DNA from: Axinella damicornis
Taxonomy: Eukaryota > Porifera > Demospongiae > Axinellida > Axinellidae
NCBI GenBank assembly: GCA_963931865.1
Contig: OZ007516.1
Coordinates: 6,173,897 to 6,237,896 of the forward strand
DNA length: 64,000 nt
Direction: 5' to 3'
The notes beneath the pieces are model-generated. The model was not told where the DNA came from. It ran no database searches and saw nothing but the letters and a program-made list of their open reading frames with translations. Position numbers and translations under genes: made by a program. Shown here in pieces: positions 41,657 through 57,477 of the stretch (the first letter of the stretch is position 1; the number at the start of each line of letters is the position of its first letter).

Positions 41657-44600
41657 TGCACCCACATATCGTTACACACCTGTGCTGTTCTGACATAATC
41701 TGCGATGCTCTGAAGGTTCTGTATGAATAGGGTCTCATCAGAGTCAGCATGGTGTCCCTCCATCACTTCACACATGCGAGCCAGATCACTAGCAGCTGTC
41801 CTGAGGTAGGTGTCCATGACTTCAGACTCACTAATGGCTCTAAACCAGTGTCCTGTTCTCTCTGTCGTGTTCTTTCTGCGGGAGGTCTGCTCTAAGTGGT
41901 TGGCCAGTCCCAGAATATTTTGCTCTAGAGTGGTCAGGTACTCCTGTAGGTCGTCCAGTAGGTGCAGAGTGGGAGGAAAAATACAGTCACAGATGTAATT
42001 AACTTCATACCAAGACCTCCACTACCCGCGACTAACAACCCTTACATTTCTCCCAACCACCCACACACATACACACGTCAACTACCTTTGTTGCAACTAG
42101 TGGGCCAGTGTTGGTGTCTCTACCCACAGCAGGCTTGTACTGGATGTGGTCGTCATGGCTACGAGGACGGTGCTTTGCCTTAAGACTACGAACCTCCTGT
42201 GGGCAATAAACACAATTGTACTAATACAGTAATACGTACGTTGTCAGGTTACAACATAACCAGTTACAGCATAACCAGTACACATCCTTCACCTCTGCTG
42301 TCCCCGAGACAAAGACGACAAACAAGTGGTGTTTTCTGAGAGTCTGGAGGAGAAAACAAAATGATCAGGAGTCGGAATTAATTACCATACAGAGTGAGTG
42401 CTTGACAAGACGTTGTAATTGCTACCTTATGTGTAGCTATTCTTGAGAGGAATCTCTGGAACTCAGACATGGTGGCATCGAGGGAGATGGGAGGTTTGAG
42501 GGGTGGTACAATTCTTTCCGGACAAGCCTCTTGCAGTGCATCGTAGAGCCACTGGAAGTCTCCCTGTGATCTGTGGACCTCCACTGGGGACTGGCTGAAC
42601 TGAGCCATATTAGTCTGGGAGGGAGGGAGGGAGGGAGGGAGGGAGGGAGGGAGGGAGGGAGGGAGGGAGGGAGGGAGGGAGGGAGGGAGGGAGGGAGGGA
42701 GGGAGAGAGGGAGGGGAGGGGGAGGGAGGGAGGGAGGGAGGGAGGGAGGGAGGGAGGGAGGGAGGGAGAGTAGCAAGGAAGGAGTGAAGAGGAAATTAAG
42801 AAGCATACAATTACCCTCTATTGCCTAAAATGCAAACTGTGGCTAAAAGCCATGGCTGTAATAAGTCCTGGGATTCAAAGCCGTACTCACAATGTCATAT
42901 AATGTGTACCTTTGTGACAATCTTGAAAGGAGCCAGCTCTGTGGTACCAGGCGGTGTTCTTGTAACGTTCACCATGAGGTACTCCCCTACTCTGCCTGGT
43001 GGGGATGACCCTGGTTTTCTGGGTGTGTGGTTGGCTCCATTAGTGGATGGTGCAACCTTCCGGCCCACCTTGGGGGAGGTCGAGGCGGAGTGTGAGGAGC
43101 AGGTCTTGGAGTGTGCCTCCAGGTCCTGCACCCTGCAGAGAGAAGGCACACATCCATTGTCATGTGATCGAATCTTTCACCATCTATGAATATGTCCACT
43201 ACAGTACTAGGTTCCATATAATGGGCACATCTTTCGATCACGGAAATGTATCAAGGTTACAGAGGTAGTCTCAACATGGACACAATATCCAGATCAGTGC
43301 ACATTACCCAGGATCAGTACAACATGGTCACAATACCCAGGATCAGTGTAACATGGTCACATTACCCAGGATCAGTGTAACATGGTCACATTACCCAGGA
43401 TCAGTGTAACATGGTTACATTACCCAGGATCAGTGTAACATGGTCACATTACCCAGGATCAGTGTAACATGGTCACAATATCCAGGATCAGTGTAACATG
43501 GTCACATTACCCAGGATCAGTGTAACATGGTCACATTACCCAGGATCAGTGTAACATGGTCACATTACCCAGGATCAGTGTAACATGGTCACATTACCCA
43601 GGATCAGTGTAACATGGTCACATTACCCAGGATCAGCGTAACATGGTCACATTACCCAGGATCAGCGTAACATGGTCACATTACCCAGGATCAGCGTAAC
43701 ATGGTCACATTACCCAGGATCAGTGTAACATGGTCACATTACCCGGGATCAGTGTAACATGGTCACATTACCCGGGATCAGTGTAACATGGTCACATTAC
43801 CCAGGATCAGTGTAACATGGTCACATTACCCAGGATCAGTGTAACATGGTCACATTACCCAGGATCAGTGTAACATGGTCACATTACCCAGGATCAGTGT
43901 AACATGGTCACATTACCCAGGATCAGTGTAACATGGTCACATTACCCAGGATCAGTGTAACATGGTCACATTACCCAGGATCAGTGTAACATGGTCACAT
44001 TACCCAGGATCAGTGTAACATGGCCACATTACCCAGGATCAGTGCAACATGGTCACATTACCCAGGATCAGTGTAACCAGGAGCGCATAATGAGGTAGAG
44101 AGCGGAAGAAAGGGAGGAGCGTATTTCCATGAAATCTATGTCAAGTTTGTTATAAAACTACCAAGAACACAATCCGGTATAATTCGCCTACGCACGTAGG
44201 TCACATGACCATGTCCAACTTTCTCTGCTTCAATATTACGAGACCAGGAGATTTCCAGCATAACCCAGTAGTTACAACCTCAGCAAGTAGCAAATCCCAG
44301 TATGGACCCCAGGCAATGCATGAGAGTAGAACTATGTAAACAGTTGTCCACCGCTGTGTAATGACCGTGAATGCTATTAACAAGTTTGGCAGCTGTTTCC
44401 TAACATGATTAGGCCAGGTCACTTAGGAATATGATTGGTCAGTCACTAATCTAATTAAAGCTTGGGCAGCATTCGCAAGAGGCGTGACCTAGCCTCGTAC
44501 CCAGGCCCGACCGCCCGATAAGAAAGGGCCTGGTATCCACTGTTTGCGCATGCGCTTAATTTCGAAATCTTGGGAAAATCGTGGACTACCGTGTTACATC

Positions 44601-47600
44601 CGTACAACCACGACGTCAAAATCGTGTACTACCGCTATATGTTCCGTGCAGCTTTCCTGAGCAACGACGGAGTTCGACGATTGAGCGCTCTCCCATGACC
44701 TTCAGTGGCTAAGTACTCCTGTAATTGTCTCCAGCCAGCACAGGTAGCCTCCATTTCGGCCGTTTGCACAAAGAAGACAATTCTACACAGCTCACACGAC
44801 CGAGGTTTGAACGTCTGTGTGCTACGAACGATTACCGTTCGTCGTGAACTGTAAGTTAGCAAGTATTACTAGCAATCCAGGGCAGTATAGCGCTAGTTGC
44901 CGTGTAGTTCTGGTGATATCCCGGCTCGATCGATCTCGTTCTGGTAGCTACGTCACAGCATCGGCACGTGGCCATATTCTGCGTCATATGCCCCTCCCCC
45001 TTGGTCTTAGCCTAGATAATTACGTGCATGCGCTAACAGTGGATACCAGGTCCTTTCTTTTCTGGGTACGAGGCTAGGCGTGACCAGGCAGGAATGCAAC
45101 AAAGGTAAATGAGATAACCACAACATCTGAGGAATGCACAAACTTTGAACAATTCACCTTTGTTGCCTTCTGCCAAACAGCCAGCTACCTCTACGAGGCC
45201 TAGGAGGACTTCGGTCAGGGCTGGGAGGTTTACGAGGGCTAGGCGGACTTCGGTCAGGGCTAGGAGGCCTAAAGCAGTGGAACAAACAAGAAAATGTCCG
45301 TGTCAATTTGACAAGCCTCAATGACAACTATACAACCTGAAATAAGTAAAGTCCCCCAGTCTTGTGTACATGTATTAGTAATAGCGTGTGCAGTAGTTAC
45401 ACGTAACTGCTAACAGATTGAGTGTATGTTCCCGTTACTATCACCAACTCATGACAGTAGACAGGGCTAGCCTCATTCCCAGGCCTCCGCCCAGACTTTA
45501 TCTCACAGCCGTGGAGAAAAGTCGACTTTTCTCCACGGCTGCGAGATAAAGTCTGGGCGGAGGCCTGGGAACGAGGCTAAGACAAGGCTACCATTGAAGC
45601 AACAGCTGCACTCGTGGTAGGGGAACAGCTGCACTCCTTGTAGGGCAACAGCTGCACTCGTGGTAGAACAACTGGTAGCACTCGACACAATTGGGACTCG
45701 TTCCTCGCCTTATTCTCATACTTTCTGTCTTCTGTCTACATTCAACACTTGCATACATGTACCGTAGATCGGGAAATTTTCGTTGTTAAAATATTTTCGT
45801 AGTTGCCCTCAACCACGAAAATTTAACGAATATTTTTTACCATCAGCCACAGTTAACACATACCGTATTTCCGCGAATAGACGCCGCCCTCGAATAAACG
45901 CCGCACAATTGGAGGCGCTGAGTGAAATAAACGCCGCCCTCGAATAAACGCCACGGCGGATTTGTATGTGCGTAAAGTATAATGACGCTGACAATTCGTA
46001 CTACCGGCGCGGCGTCTTCCAACTGTCGTAGAAGACAGCCTGGGTCCTCGAGCTCGTTGCCATCCCGCGAAGGCATGTTCTTCACCGTCGTTTTCGTCCC
46101 GTTTGTATAAGCGACGGCTAATCGATGCGCTCAGTGCTCAATCTGCGGACGGCACTTGCCGAATCTTGCCCATTGTGAGTTGTTGTGTTGTGTTTCTTGT
46201 ATGAGCTATACCAGCTGTTGACGTAATTCGACGAGGAGCTAGCTAGGGATGCTGTGTACGTGGCACGGTCATACTGCCCAAAGTAATAAACGCCGCCCTC
46301 CAATAAACGCCGCCCTCGAATAGTCGCCGCACCAAACTGAACAACGAAATAAATAAATGTCGCGGCGTCTATTCGCGGAAATACGGTACGTACACGTACA
46401 CTGTATGGTACAGACTGCAATGCAAGCAATGGCGGCTAAAAGATATTATACGACGATATTCATAACTCCACCACCAAGGTGAGCTTCTGTGTGAAAGTGT
46501 CGGTGGTAATGGTGGTCCCTTCGTGCGTTTTCCCAGAGTATAGTCCCTTACCGGGAGTGCATGTGCATGTACAACTGCGGACTTTAAACATTTTGAACAA
46601 CAGGATAGTAATAATTATGTAAGACCATGTAAATAAACTACTAGCTATTAAAGCACTTCCATTTCCTGTTGAGGGGCCAAATGCAGTTCTATGATTAGTT
46701 GAGCTTTAGCACTAACATTCGAACTTTCGACACCGCCTTCATCTAAAGCTATAATTAACGATTCATGATCCTCTGGTAAATACGAACATCAGTAGCCAAC
46801 GACACTAGTTGTTAGTCTTGTTTCCAGACCCCTCCCATGCTCTGAGAGTCTGGGAATACCCTGCATTCCCCTGTCTCTCTACCACACCATGAGTTGGAAT
46901 GGGAAGAGCTTGGAAGCACGGACACAGGGCTCATCATTTTTCCCCTACTCACTTGATTCTCTCACTGCAAAGTGTGCACTGAAGTTCCAGTGACTCCTCG
47001 TTCACTAGGGAGTGATCAGGTGATACCTGGAGGGGGGAGATGGAGGGGAGAGGAATGAATGAGGGTGGGGAGAAAAAATTAGTGTGATTGACGTGGCCTC
47101 ATTCCACAGCCTACCCCACTTTTGGCTTGCGTTGATATACCCCTGTACCATTATTACGCATGAACTTTACTTTTGCGGACTTTGAAGCAATCAAAAACTG
47201 GTGGTGTAGAAGGCCTGGAAATAAGGATGTGCATGTAGTTATAGCAGACTAATATGCTAGGTATATATATCTTGGGCTAGGAATGAAATGTGAAGTTGGG
47301 ATTTGCACCATTGTGATCAGGAGATGGAGTATTCTAATGATGTCCATTTTGCTGTTGGTTAAATTTTGACGCGGAATCCATGGATTATAGCCTTTGGTCG
47401 ACTGTGATTTTTGACAAAAATGTGATTGATCCTTTTAAGGGCATCATTTGAAAGCTCATTTTATGCTGACCACAGTGGCACAATCCCCAGCTTCATATCT
47501 CATTCACATACCCATACCAAGTGCACCGTTCTCTTCCAATTAAATCTACCAATTTTGGTTCATTGGTCCATTTTTGGCAGAAATGGCACATCAGTCATCC

Positions 47601-50600
47601 TAATCATAATGTATGGCCTATATACAGCTATGTCGTGAGTAGTGTACCGTAGTCGCCTGCTATTAGGCACAGCTCACGTATAGGCGCATATTCACTGTTA
47701 GGTGCAGGTTCGACTCTCGTCCCAGCTACTCTTTACATTAAGCGCTGAAGTCTTCTTCCAGAAACTCGGCTGTTTTCGATCCTGTATACAGAGTGGAAAA
47801 AGTGCACTTCAAAATGAAGCACACTTCCTAGTGCACTTCAAAATGAAGCACACTTCCTAATCGAGGAATGTCATTCAAAACTAAACGCATCTCGTAATCT
47901 TGTAGGTGTCCTGTGGAGGTACAGGCGCACACGCCTAATAACAAGCGACTACAGTGTATGTTATGTCACTACAATGTTGGGTATGGCAACAAACCATGGC
48001 TGCTGCCATCGTAAGTCCCCAGTTGATTTTAAAAATATGAGGCAACTGTCTTGCATGGCCTAGTAGAGCCTAATCAGTCAATGTGAGCTCTCAGTTGGTT
48101 CAATCGCCACGGTTACGAATAACTCACAGGAGAGGGTCCATCAAGTTTCTTGCGTAGTGACTCTAATTCTTTCCACATGGAGGATATCTGTTCATGTGCC
48201 TGTGAGAGGAGAGGGTGTTAGGGTGTGTGGGTGGGAAGAGGGTGAATATGTGCTAAACAGATGCACAATTGGGCAAAGATAACCCTGCTTGAATTAGACT
48301 AGTGCTGAAATGAAGTCTCAGCTGAAATGACATCTCAGCTGACTAGCCCCAACACAGACTGCAGTCTAGTGTCATACTCCATTGGCTTCAACAGGAAGTA
48401 CAACCACATGTACACTTCCAGGGTGGGGATGTCACCAGAAGGCACTGTCTCCACATAGAAGCCAGTGGAGACATACTGGTACACAGCCCTACCCAGACAT
48501 GGCCCTTACACACCAAACAGATCTAGACAAAAGGTAACATTAAAGGGCAGAGGACAATGGTGGTCATCTGAAGGGACACTCCCCAGAAGGACTGGGTAGT
48601 AATTCCACAGGAAGCTGGTCTGCTGGCTCAATTGTCTAGCAAGGAAGTTTGTTTGGCTACAGGATCATGTTTGCACACAGGAAGTCGACTAATCCGTTAA
48701 GCCCACTCAGTGCTGTGTAGCTGTTCAGCTCGGAAAAAGAGTGCTGTTCCACAGTACTTTGAATGGTATGGCGATGGCCACAACGATAGAAACATTTGTG
48801 ACTGAGCCTGTCAAAGCCTGTATCTACATTGCATGCATGCATTTCTGCCTTATTGTTGGTGAAATTGTGATCTTTAAGGAATTTTTGTTGACACACATCT
48901 CTTGAACCTTCAAATGCCAATAGTCCATTGTCGGCTGGCCACGATGTGTACAATTCTGCCTTATGGTTGGTGAAATTGTGGTCTTTAAGGAATTCTTGCT
49001 GACATATAACTACAATATCTCTTGAACTTTCAAGTGCCAATAAACAATTGTAGACGCAAAAGAGTCACAGCCAAATATTAACACCATGAAGTCTACAAAA
49101 GGATTTAATGGGAGTTTGTTGTTATTTTTCAGCAACTTCCACCTGCAAATATGCACGGCAGGAGTCACCGCCTCTCCGTATTTGGTACCGCTCATGACAC
49201 TGCAAGCCAAAACTCTACTCAGCAGCCATTCCACCAGCCAGCAAACAGCATTTGCAATGCCCTTTTACAGTACGCAATGCCATCGGTTTACAAATGCCAT
49301 TTGATAATGCAGATCCACACCTACTGATTCTTCACAGCTGAGTATCGTTGCGTGTTGGGTGCGGCACCTTGCGCGCCATATCCAAGTTGCTGGAACAACC
49401 ACCTGTCCAGAGGCAGGGTTCGTGAGGAGCCGCCTATGGTGGCGATGCCACAAGAAGCTCGATCCTGCACTGCTACAAGGAGGTAGATAGACTGTTCAGT
49501 CCTTTATAATCCACACCTACCAAGTCACAAGGGGGGGACACTCCCATTGATGCCATATTGACACCATAGTCAGAGCTGCGACCGGGGTCAAGAAATCTTG
49601 ACCGTCATTTTTGCTGCTTGACCACTTGACCGCATCGCAAAAATGTCTATGGGAGTGTCACCCCCTTGAGTCATACGTACCATCAGTGGGAGAGGTACAT
49701 GTAAGGCCTGAATACTAATTGAATTGGTCTACTAATTGATTGAACTAACGCTGTCGACTACATTCAACACTACATTCAACTGGTCGAAATGGCCAGCCTA
49801 ACTCCATAGCATGTAGAGATGCTGGTGTGTTTGAACAAAATAATTTTCAGGCGTCAGTGACGTGATTTGTGTTGCGTACATGCAGCTAGTGATGACGTTC
49901 CGTCATCCTCAATTAGTCAACTAGCGGTGCAAACTGCAAGCCAAAGAGTAGAGAGTTTGGGATCGAAGGGGAGTGGGAGGAAGGGGGTAGGGTTGAGGGG
50001 GGTGGGAGGGAGGGGAGAAGGGGAGGAGTGGGGGGGGGGGGGGGGGGGGGGGGGGAACTAATAATATTCCAGGAGAAAACACACACACATGCTGACCACT
50101 ACTCACTAGTCTGAGCTCTTTGTCAACTGTCTCCTTCTTCGCCTCACTGTCTGCTAGTGCCTGCAGGGCCTCCTCATAGCTGTGGGAGAGACAAAGGAAG
50201 GTGCAGGAGGATTGGTAGAGGAGGAGATAGAAACCATATGGATGAGGCACCCCTATACATGTAAAACCCTACGGGGAGAAGGGCAACTACAGGGTTCAAA
50301 GGTCATCATGGCCTCACTTGATCTTTGAACCCTGTAGAGCCTTTTCCAATGCTACCTCGCATATACTGTGGACAACAACAAACTAACGGTCACGGAATCT
50401 GACAGAGTGCCTACTAGAAGTAAAACTCTCCATTGATCGTTCCGTACCTTTGATACACTCTAGATTAATTATTGTACACAAAACAGGAAACAGACAAGTC
50501 ACAACTTCTCTCAGAGGTGTTTATACTCGCACATACTTGCACACTTGTCATGTACACGAATGTGTTTTCTGTTGGTCAATCAGAATCACCAAAAACAGTA

Positions 50601-51182
50601 TTCCAGTAATTTTGTACGTCACAACAGCCACCCAGCACATGACACACCTGGCACATTCTACACCAGCATCACATGACACACCTGGCACATTCTACACCAG
50701 CATCACATGGCACACCTGGCACATTCTACACCAGCATCACATGACACACCTGGCACATTCTACACCAGCATCACATGACACACCTGGCACATTCTACACC
50801 AGCACTAATTGAAGACATATGACTGTCATGCCTGGAATGCGCTGCATACAGTGTTAGTACGTGTTCTGCTGTACTTATCGTACATACCATGTATCACGCA
50901 CAGAAGTGTGGTGCATGCATAGATGAATAATTCAGCTTGGAAGAGCACAATATGGGAACGAAATGTCATGTGACCTAGCAATTGGGCCATGCCAGAAGGT
51001 CACATGCGGCATGGTACAACCATCTCCCTGATGGAGCTACTTTGGTGGTGAGATTGATGACTAAAATCCTTCATGTTTCTGTGGATGAGTCATGTCAAAT
51101 TCAAGATCAACAATCACACACGGCTAACGGAATCTGCCACAATGTATGTACATAATAGAGGTCCACACTGAGTATACATACT

Positions 51183-51218
<36 letters not shown>

Positions 51219-54200
51219 TTCCTAACCATTACATGTACATGTAGACATACATACATGAGCTGACATAGCATCACAAGTAGTTGCCTCACTTCAAGCTAAC
51301 CCAAGCAGTTCAAGCACTTTGACTATGGACCAAATTTGAAACCAATCTGCAAACAGTCATTTGTCATAACGTATGGCCTTCATGTCACTGTAATGTTGGG
51401 TATGGCAACAAACCATGGCTGGTGCCATCACAAGTCTTCGCCTGTGCTATTTACTTCCTGACTGCATTGCAAGTATTAATCCAAAATATCACAGTGGAGC
51501 ATGTACATCGCATTACGTAAATATACAAATACCACAAGGTATATGTATAAGCAACTTCGATCACACTACACAAAGAAATACTACTAGTACAAGTGCCGAT
51601 TTGTGTATGAAGCTGAAGCTGAATCACTCAGAGTACACTGTGCTAACACTTCACTGACGCTCCTGGAAATTTGAATTCAACACCACAATCCTCAGTATAT
51701 AGTACATGCAGCCTAGTTTGCCATATATGGTAGCAAGTGCTGTCATTATTGTGGCTCTAATGCTTGGTTGTGTCTAGCAGGCAGGTGTGTGTGTTCATGT
51801 GAAGTGCAGTGGAAGGATAGGATTTCTGTCCATTGTGCACAACAATAAGTCATTATCGATCAACAATGTGGTTACCATGGGAAAGTAATTCTTGGGTCAC
51901 CTGACACAGTCCCAAGCAGGAATCACTACAAGCTGCTGAAATAGTTTGCCTTTCAAGAGCATAATTATGTGGAATAATTATACAGTTCACCAGAAGCTTA
52001 CTCTCATAACTATAATTATTCACCGGCAATGTTAGCTCAACAATGAAGCTACTTCAGATTGGACGTCCTCCTTTGTATTAAGCACTTTCTCCTCCCTCTT
52101 GTATCAAGAGTGCATGAAGCTAAACCTTGACCAACACCTTCATGCACTGGCAGGAGGACTGGCAAGAAATTGCAGTGGGAACAAGGCTCAGAAGTACGTA
52201 TTGGTTTGCCTACACCATTGACCATTTTGGCTTCTCAGTTTGTACACACAGTCCAGTCCACCTAATGGGGTGCAGGGGGAAATCCTGGCAGGAGGGCAAA
52301 CAGAGAAGTGGTACCAAGCCTAAGCTGATGCCTTTGTCCGCCTTCTGCTCTGACTGGCAACATGTACAAACATTTGTCCAGTGAGGCTGAACACAGGGGA
52401 AGTTGGATCAGGAGAGCATACATGTGCTGCGACTGTGTGTCGGACGAATGGGTGGGGTTGTACCAACAACATCGTATGTTTATTACACAGTGAATCAGAC
52501 GTAATCAACTCCACTCTACGAAACCAGCTGGAGGACCACATTGTTGTCTGCAATGGAAGAGCAATTTATTAGTACATGTAGTTGCTCTAATGTACGCTAA
52601 TTGATTATCCGTCCAACCTCTGTTCCGACTGGTTAATTTATCCCACGAGACAGAACGTGGGGAGAAGTTGGGTCAGGAGTGCATACATATTATTACACAG
52701 TCAGTGATGTAATGACTTATGAATTGCAGGATCACAATAACATTGTTGTCGGAGTGGAGAGTGGGACATTAGTAACTACTTGACTATCATCTCTTTGGAT
52801 GAAACCTACAATCGTCGGAGCAAGGGAAGTTTCGAGCACACAACTACATCTTTATGAAGCAATGTGGGGCCACGAGTGAATTGCATAGCACCATGTTATC
52901 TCTAGTTGCCCTATCTTCCACAGTTCTCCTCTTCTGCTCAAAGTCATGAGAGCTCCGGTACCTCATGTGAGGTCAATCGTCCTCATGAGCTGTGTGTAAA
53001 TCGATCAAGCGTAACTATACACGGTATGCACAGGCAAAACATTGTATCTCATGTTTTTCCAGAAGGAAAAGTTCAACACCGACCCTGTTATCTTCCCTCA
53101 TGCAACACTTCCAGTACTCTGAACAATCTATTCCTCCGCCCAGATCACGTGAGGGTATGGGTTAGGTCAGTGCAGGCTCTAGTCTCAGAAACGCTTCATG
53201 CAACACTGTGGGGTGACGTACAAGAACTACCTCATCCATAGTTGCTAGAACAACACAACAATGTGGTGTACAAATGTACATGGAAGTGGGTGTGGTCAGG
53301 AATGAAGCCAGTCTCCAGGTTCGTTGGATTCACTGGGGAGCAGACACAACCCAGTGGGTGGAATCACTGGACAGAGGGCTCCAGGTGACGAGAAAGACAT
53401 CGTTTTGTCTCCGGCCACCAAGTATTACATTACGGGATGGGAAGTATGTGAGCATGGCTCCCTCTGCGTCGAGGGTGTGGGACCAACTAGCAGTTCATAA
53501 TCCGCTGTTGTTAAGTTTGAATGGGTGCATTATAAGGACAACAAGATCACGGCACACTACAGAGAAACAGATTTTGAGATGCTTCTGCTAGAAGATCCCC
53601 AGTGTGTATGAGGATTGCTTGACTTCAATGCCCAGAAATGGATGAACACAACAAGAGCTAATCAGTGGATAGTCTCGTTCCCAGACCCTCATACTCTCTG
53701 AAAGGGTCTGGGCATGAGACTAATCAGTGGTCCCAGTACACATGAACAAGTCTACATAAGAGTCTACAACCCACTACCGATCGGCATAAAGAACATACAC
53801 TGCGTAGTTGATGTAGCATGAACGACTACCGTAGGCAGCACAAACTCAACATTGCAGCTGACACTAACTACTGCATCTAGCCGTGCTACATTGATATTAC
53901 TGGGGGTATCCACACTGCTACTGTAGTACATGTAGAGTAGTGGCGGTGATAAGTGCACTTCACACCCCCAGGAAGTACGTACCGGGAAAACACTGGTTAC
54001 AGCAACCAGGAAGTTGTACAGGAAGTAGTAGACCCACTATATAGTAATAGTGGTACAAATGTTACACTCCTGGTATAGGAAAAATTGTGCCGCGTAATAT
54101 AATATAATATAATATATATAATGTTTGAGTACTTAGGCTTGGCCTACAGAAATTCTGCCTATACCGCCGTGATCGCTATCATGCCCTGACCTGAATGTAA

Positions 54201-57200
54201 AAAGTTGGTGCTGAAACTCACCTTGGTGGTGGAGATATGAGCTCCTTTGTCTCGCCGTGGTCGCCATTGCTCCAGCGCTCTCTTCGACTTCCGGTGGCAG
54301 TACCGTTCTTAGGAAAGGCACACGAAGATTCTGACCACACGGCCGTGATCGCTGTCGTTCACTGACGCTTACATGCCCAAACTCACCGTGCTGGCTAAGT
54401 TGTGAGTGCTGTAGTAATGTCTTGTCTTCCTTTTGGTCGCCATTGCTCGCGATCGTGGTTGCCACGTGGCATGTACGTTAATTGGAATGAATTACAATAC
54501 TTAGCTTGCGCTACGGCGAGTCGCAACCGGTTGCATCGCGGCTACCAGGAGTGCGGTTGCCCTTCGTAAGCATGGTAACTAAAACTAAAAGTCGCAATAC
54601 CCCTTTTATAAACTGAACTAAAACAGTAATATGCAAGCATGTAAGCTAAAACTAATTATAAACTGAACTAAAACGCTCAAAACTTTACCCCAAACAGACA
54701 AAACATCCACTAGTTATCGTGAATAATTCACTTTCAATGAATCTGTGTATGAATCATCAGGTGTATTAGAAGTTCTCTCAGTGAGATATTCATGCCTCAG
54801 CATGAATATACTGTAGTATCCAGCGTCCATGTTTCGGGGATGTTAGAATGAAGCTGAACAGGGGGGTGGGTGCTAGATACATGTACGTACTCAGGCATGT
54901 AGTATCTGCCCATCCATTGAGTAGCTATGTCGAAAGAAGTTGATTGCACGTCTTCACAAAGTCTACACTCAGCAGTGGAAGCACATCGAAGTTGAGCCAG
55001 ACCCTTTCAAGCTACAGTTGTAGTCATGCTGCTCAAGATGCTTGTCATGGGTCGACCTTGACATTCCTGTTCCCTTGAGTGCACCATCACACCCACAGTG
55101 AGTATCATGCAGTTTCAGGGTTTCATTTAGGGGGCATTTGCCTTCCCTTGAGTCTTTGCTACCCCCACTTACAAAGATACTCAAGAAGTATTATGTATGC
55201 AGTGCAAGTCATGCCTTCCCCTTACTTTCCCACACCACGATTTTGTCCCCTTGAACAATTTTCTTTATGAAACACTGAGATAGCAGTGATGTACACTCTA
55301 CATTGCTGTTCCCCATCACACCCACTGTCATGCATGCAGTGACCACAGCCATGGCCGGAATGCCATCACGTCATTCCAAACACAAAATACGGTAGAACAA
55401 GATGAAATGCAGGAGTACACACACCTGGAATGTGGAAGCTAAAGTTTCTCGGTAAAATAAACAATGCAGAGACGTAGTCCCATACTCACTGGCTCTCCCA
55501 CCATTCCCAGAAATAGTTGGCCACCATTGCTCACTTTAAACATCATTGGCATGCACTAACCACTAGCTAGCCACCTACACACAGTTTGGGATCGAGGCTA
55601 ATGGCTAGTGGATGCAGTCAGAGTCTGCTGATTGTCCACGAGGTACGAGTAAGACCTGAAGAAGTGAGTCTGCCATACATATCTGTTACACTAGTGTTAC
55701 CCAGGAATGCAGTTATCGCTCGTAATGTTATGCATACTGCGCCATATAAGGGGACCAATGTGGTCCCTTGATATGACTGTCATGAAGCGTGCCTGAAATA
55801 CTTGATAGCTCATATGTACATGTAGTATGTCCAGTTGCTAGGTTATAGGGCATGTAGAGTGACAGCTGGCAAGATGGTGAGAGCAGTGTGGCCGAGTAGC
55901 GGCACATGAGAAGAGGGATCATCATACAGCTACACTCGACCACCATTCACCACTTCAACTACTTAATGTGGCCATTGTCTGCTAATGGAGCTCATTCAGG
56001 ATAACAGCTCACACACATACTCACACCAGCACATTCAGGAGAACAGCTCACACACACACTCACACCAGCTCATTCAGGAGAACAGCTCACGCACACACTC
56101 ACACCAGCACATTCAGGAGAACAACTCACACACACACTCACACCAGCTCATTCAGGAGAACAGCTCACACACACACCAGCTCATTCAGGAGAACTCACAC
56201 TGCCTAAAGGCAGGAGTACACACACCAGCTCTCCCTGAACTGCTGTACATGATAACACTGCTGACATCATTGGCCTGCTCATTCAATTAACTCCCCACAT
56301 AAGATCAAGTTTCTCAGATCTGGTTTCTGAGGATGGTTATCAGAACTCACAGTTCCAGGGTGATTTGTTGTCACACAATGTACAGTGTACCAGGTTAGGA
56401 ACTCCACACATGGAAGGATAAGCCAGCTAGGGTCTGGGAAAATCATTTCCAAATTGAAAGCACTTTCATTTAGTGATCAAGTGGAACCTTCAGATGACCA
56501 TTGTGACCAAACAACGGAACTAGTCAGAGGAACTAGTCAGAGGCGGCTGTCCTTATTCCAAAAACAGAACAATGAGTTTTGAATCCAGTGTGCCAGTGGC
56601 ACTTAATTTGGTGTCCGATCTGATTTGGTAATGGTACCTACCACCCACTGAATCACACGCCCACAAACCAGCACACTGGGGGTGGGATAATTACATTCCA
56701 CACCTGTGATCAGGTATTGTCCCAAATAGATGACATTTAGTATCCATGAGTGTGACATGTGCACAGAATTTGCATAATTATTCTCCTGCAACATGATCTC
56801 ACAGAACTTAGACCGCCCTTATCTAGTGCATAATTACTGTTGATCAACCCTGGGATGTTGGCCAAATTTCCAAGGGAAACTTCCACGCAGTTACACTGCA
56901 CACATTATTTTGCACTGATGACCATTCCCAAGTGTTTGTGTTGCACACAACTGATTATAGTAACACAGGGCCATAGGAGCAGGTGCAGTGGCCGCCGCAC
57001 CAACATTGCACCAGAGACGATCTGTGACTACATGTACATTGCTCTTGGGGCTGTAGCATCCATGATTCGAGCTTCTATGATATGGCAAGTCTATTGGCGG
57101 GCACAAGACACATTCAAACTCCTCCATAACCTAGGCATTAAATTCTGTTCACGCCTAAGAATAGTACAGTCACTACTCAATCTTCCCATTTTCTTGGTGG

Positions 57201-57477
57201 ACAAGAACTATGACATCATACCAGATTACAATCATTAATGGAGCCTTCTCAGGGAAGACAGGGTTGTGCAGAATCCTTGAAACACTGTATTAGCTAGACC
57301 ACAGAGCTCAGTAACCTCCTTATAAGGAAGGCACTGAGGTCTGTACCATATAAAGGAAGTGACTGAGCTATGGGGTTCAATAAAGGCCCTTAGGGAGCAA
57401 TTTTCAGTTGGTCTGGCGGCGAAAACTTGAACAATGTAGGGCTGTTGAAGCATGCAAGCTAGGGGGGTCTGGGAGCA

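Noticed and set aside
42378..42806. Proline/serine/leucine-rich frame and glycine/arginine/glutamate-rich frame over the GGGA repeat
   Set aside because: The repeat is a microsatellite in an intron; only the PX exon part of the minus-strand frame is real.
43268..44078. Regular 29-bp repeats considered as a CRISPR array
   Set aside because: Repeats abut with no unique spacers, the host is eukaryotic and no cas genes are present; it is a minisatellite.
47700..47740. tRNA suggested by GGTTCGACTCTCGTCCC
   Set aside because: No matching A box or cloverleaf could be drawn; the motif lies inside a MITE.
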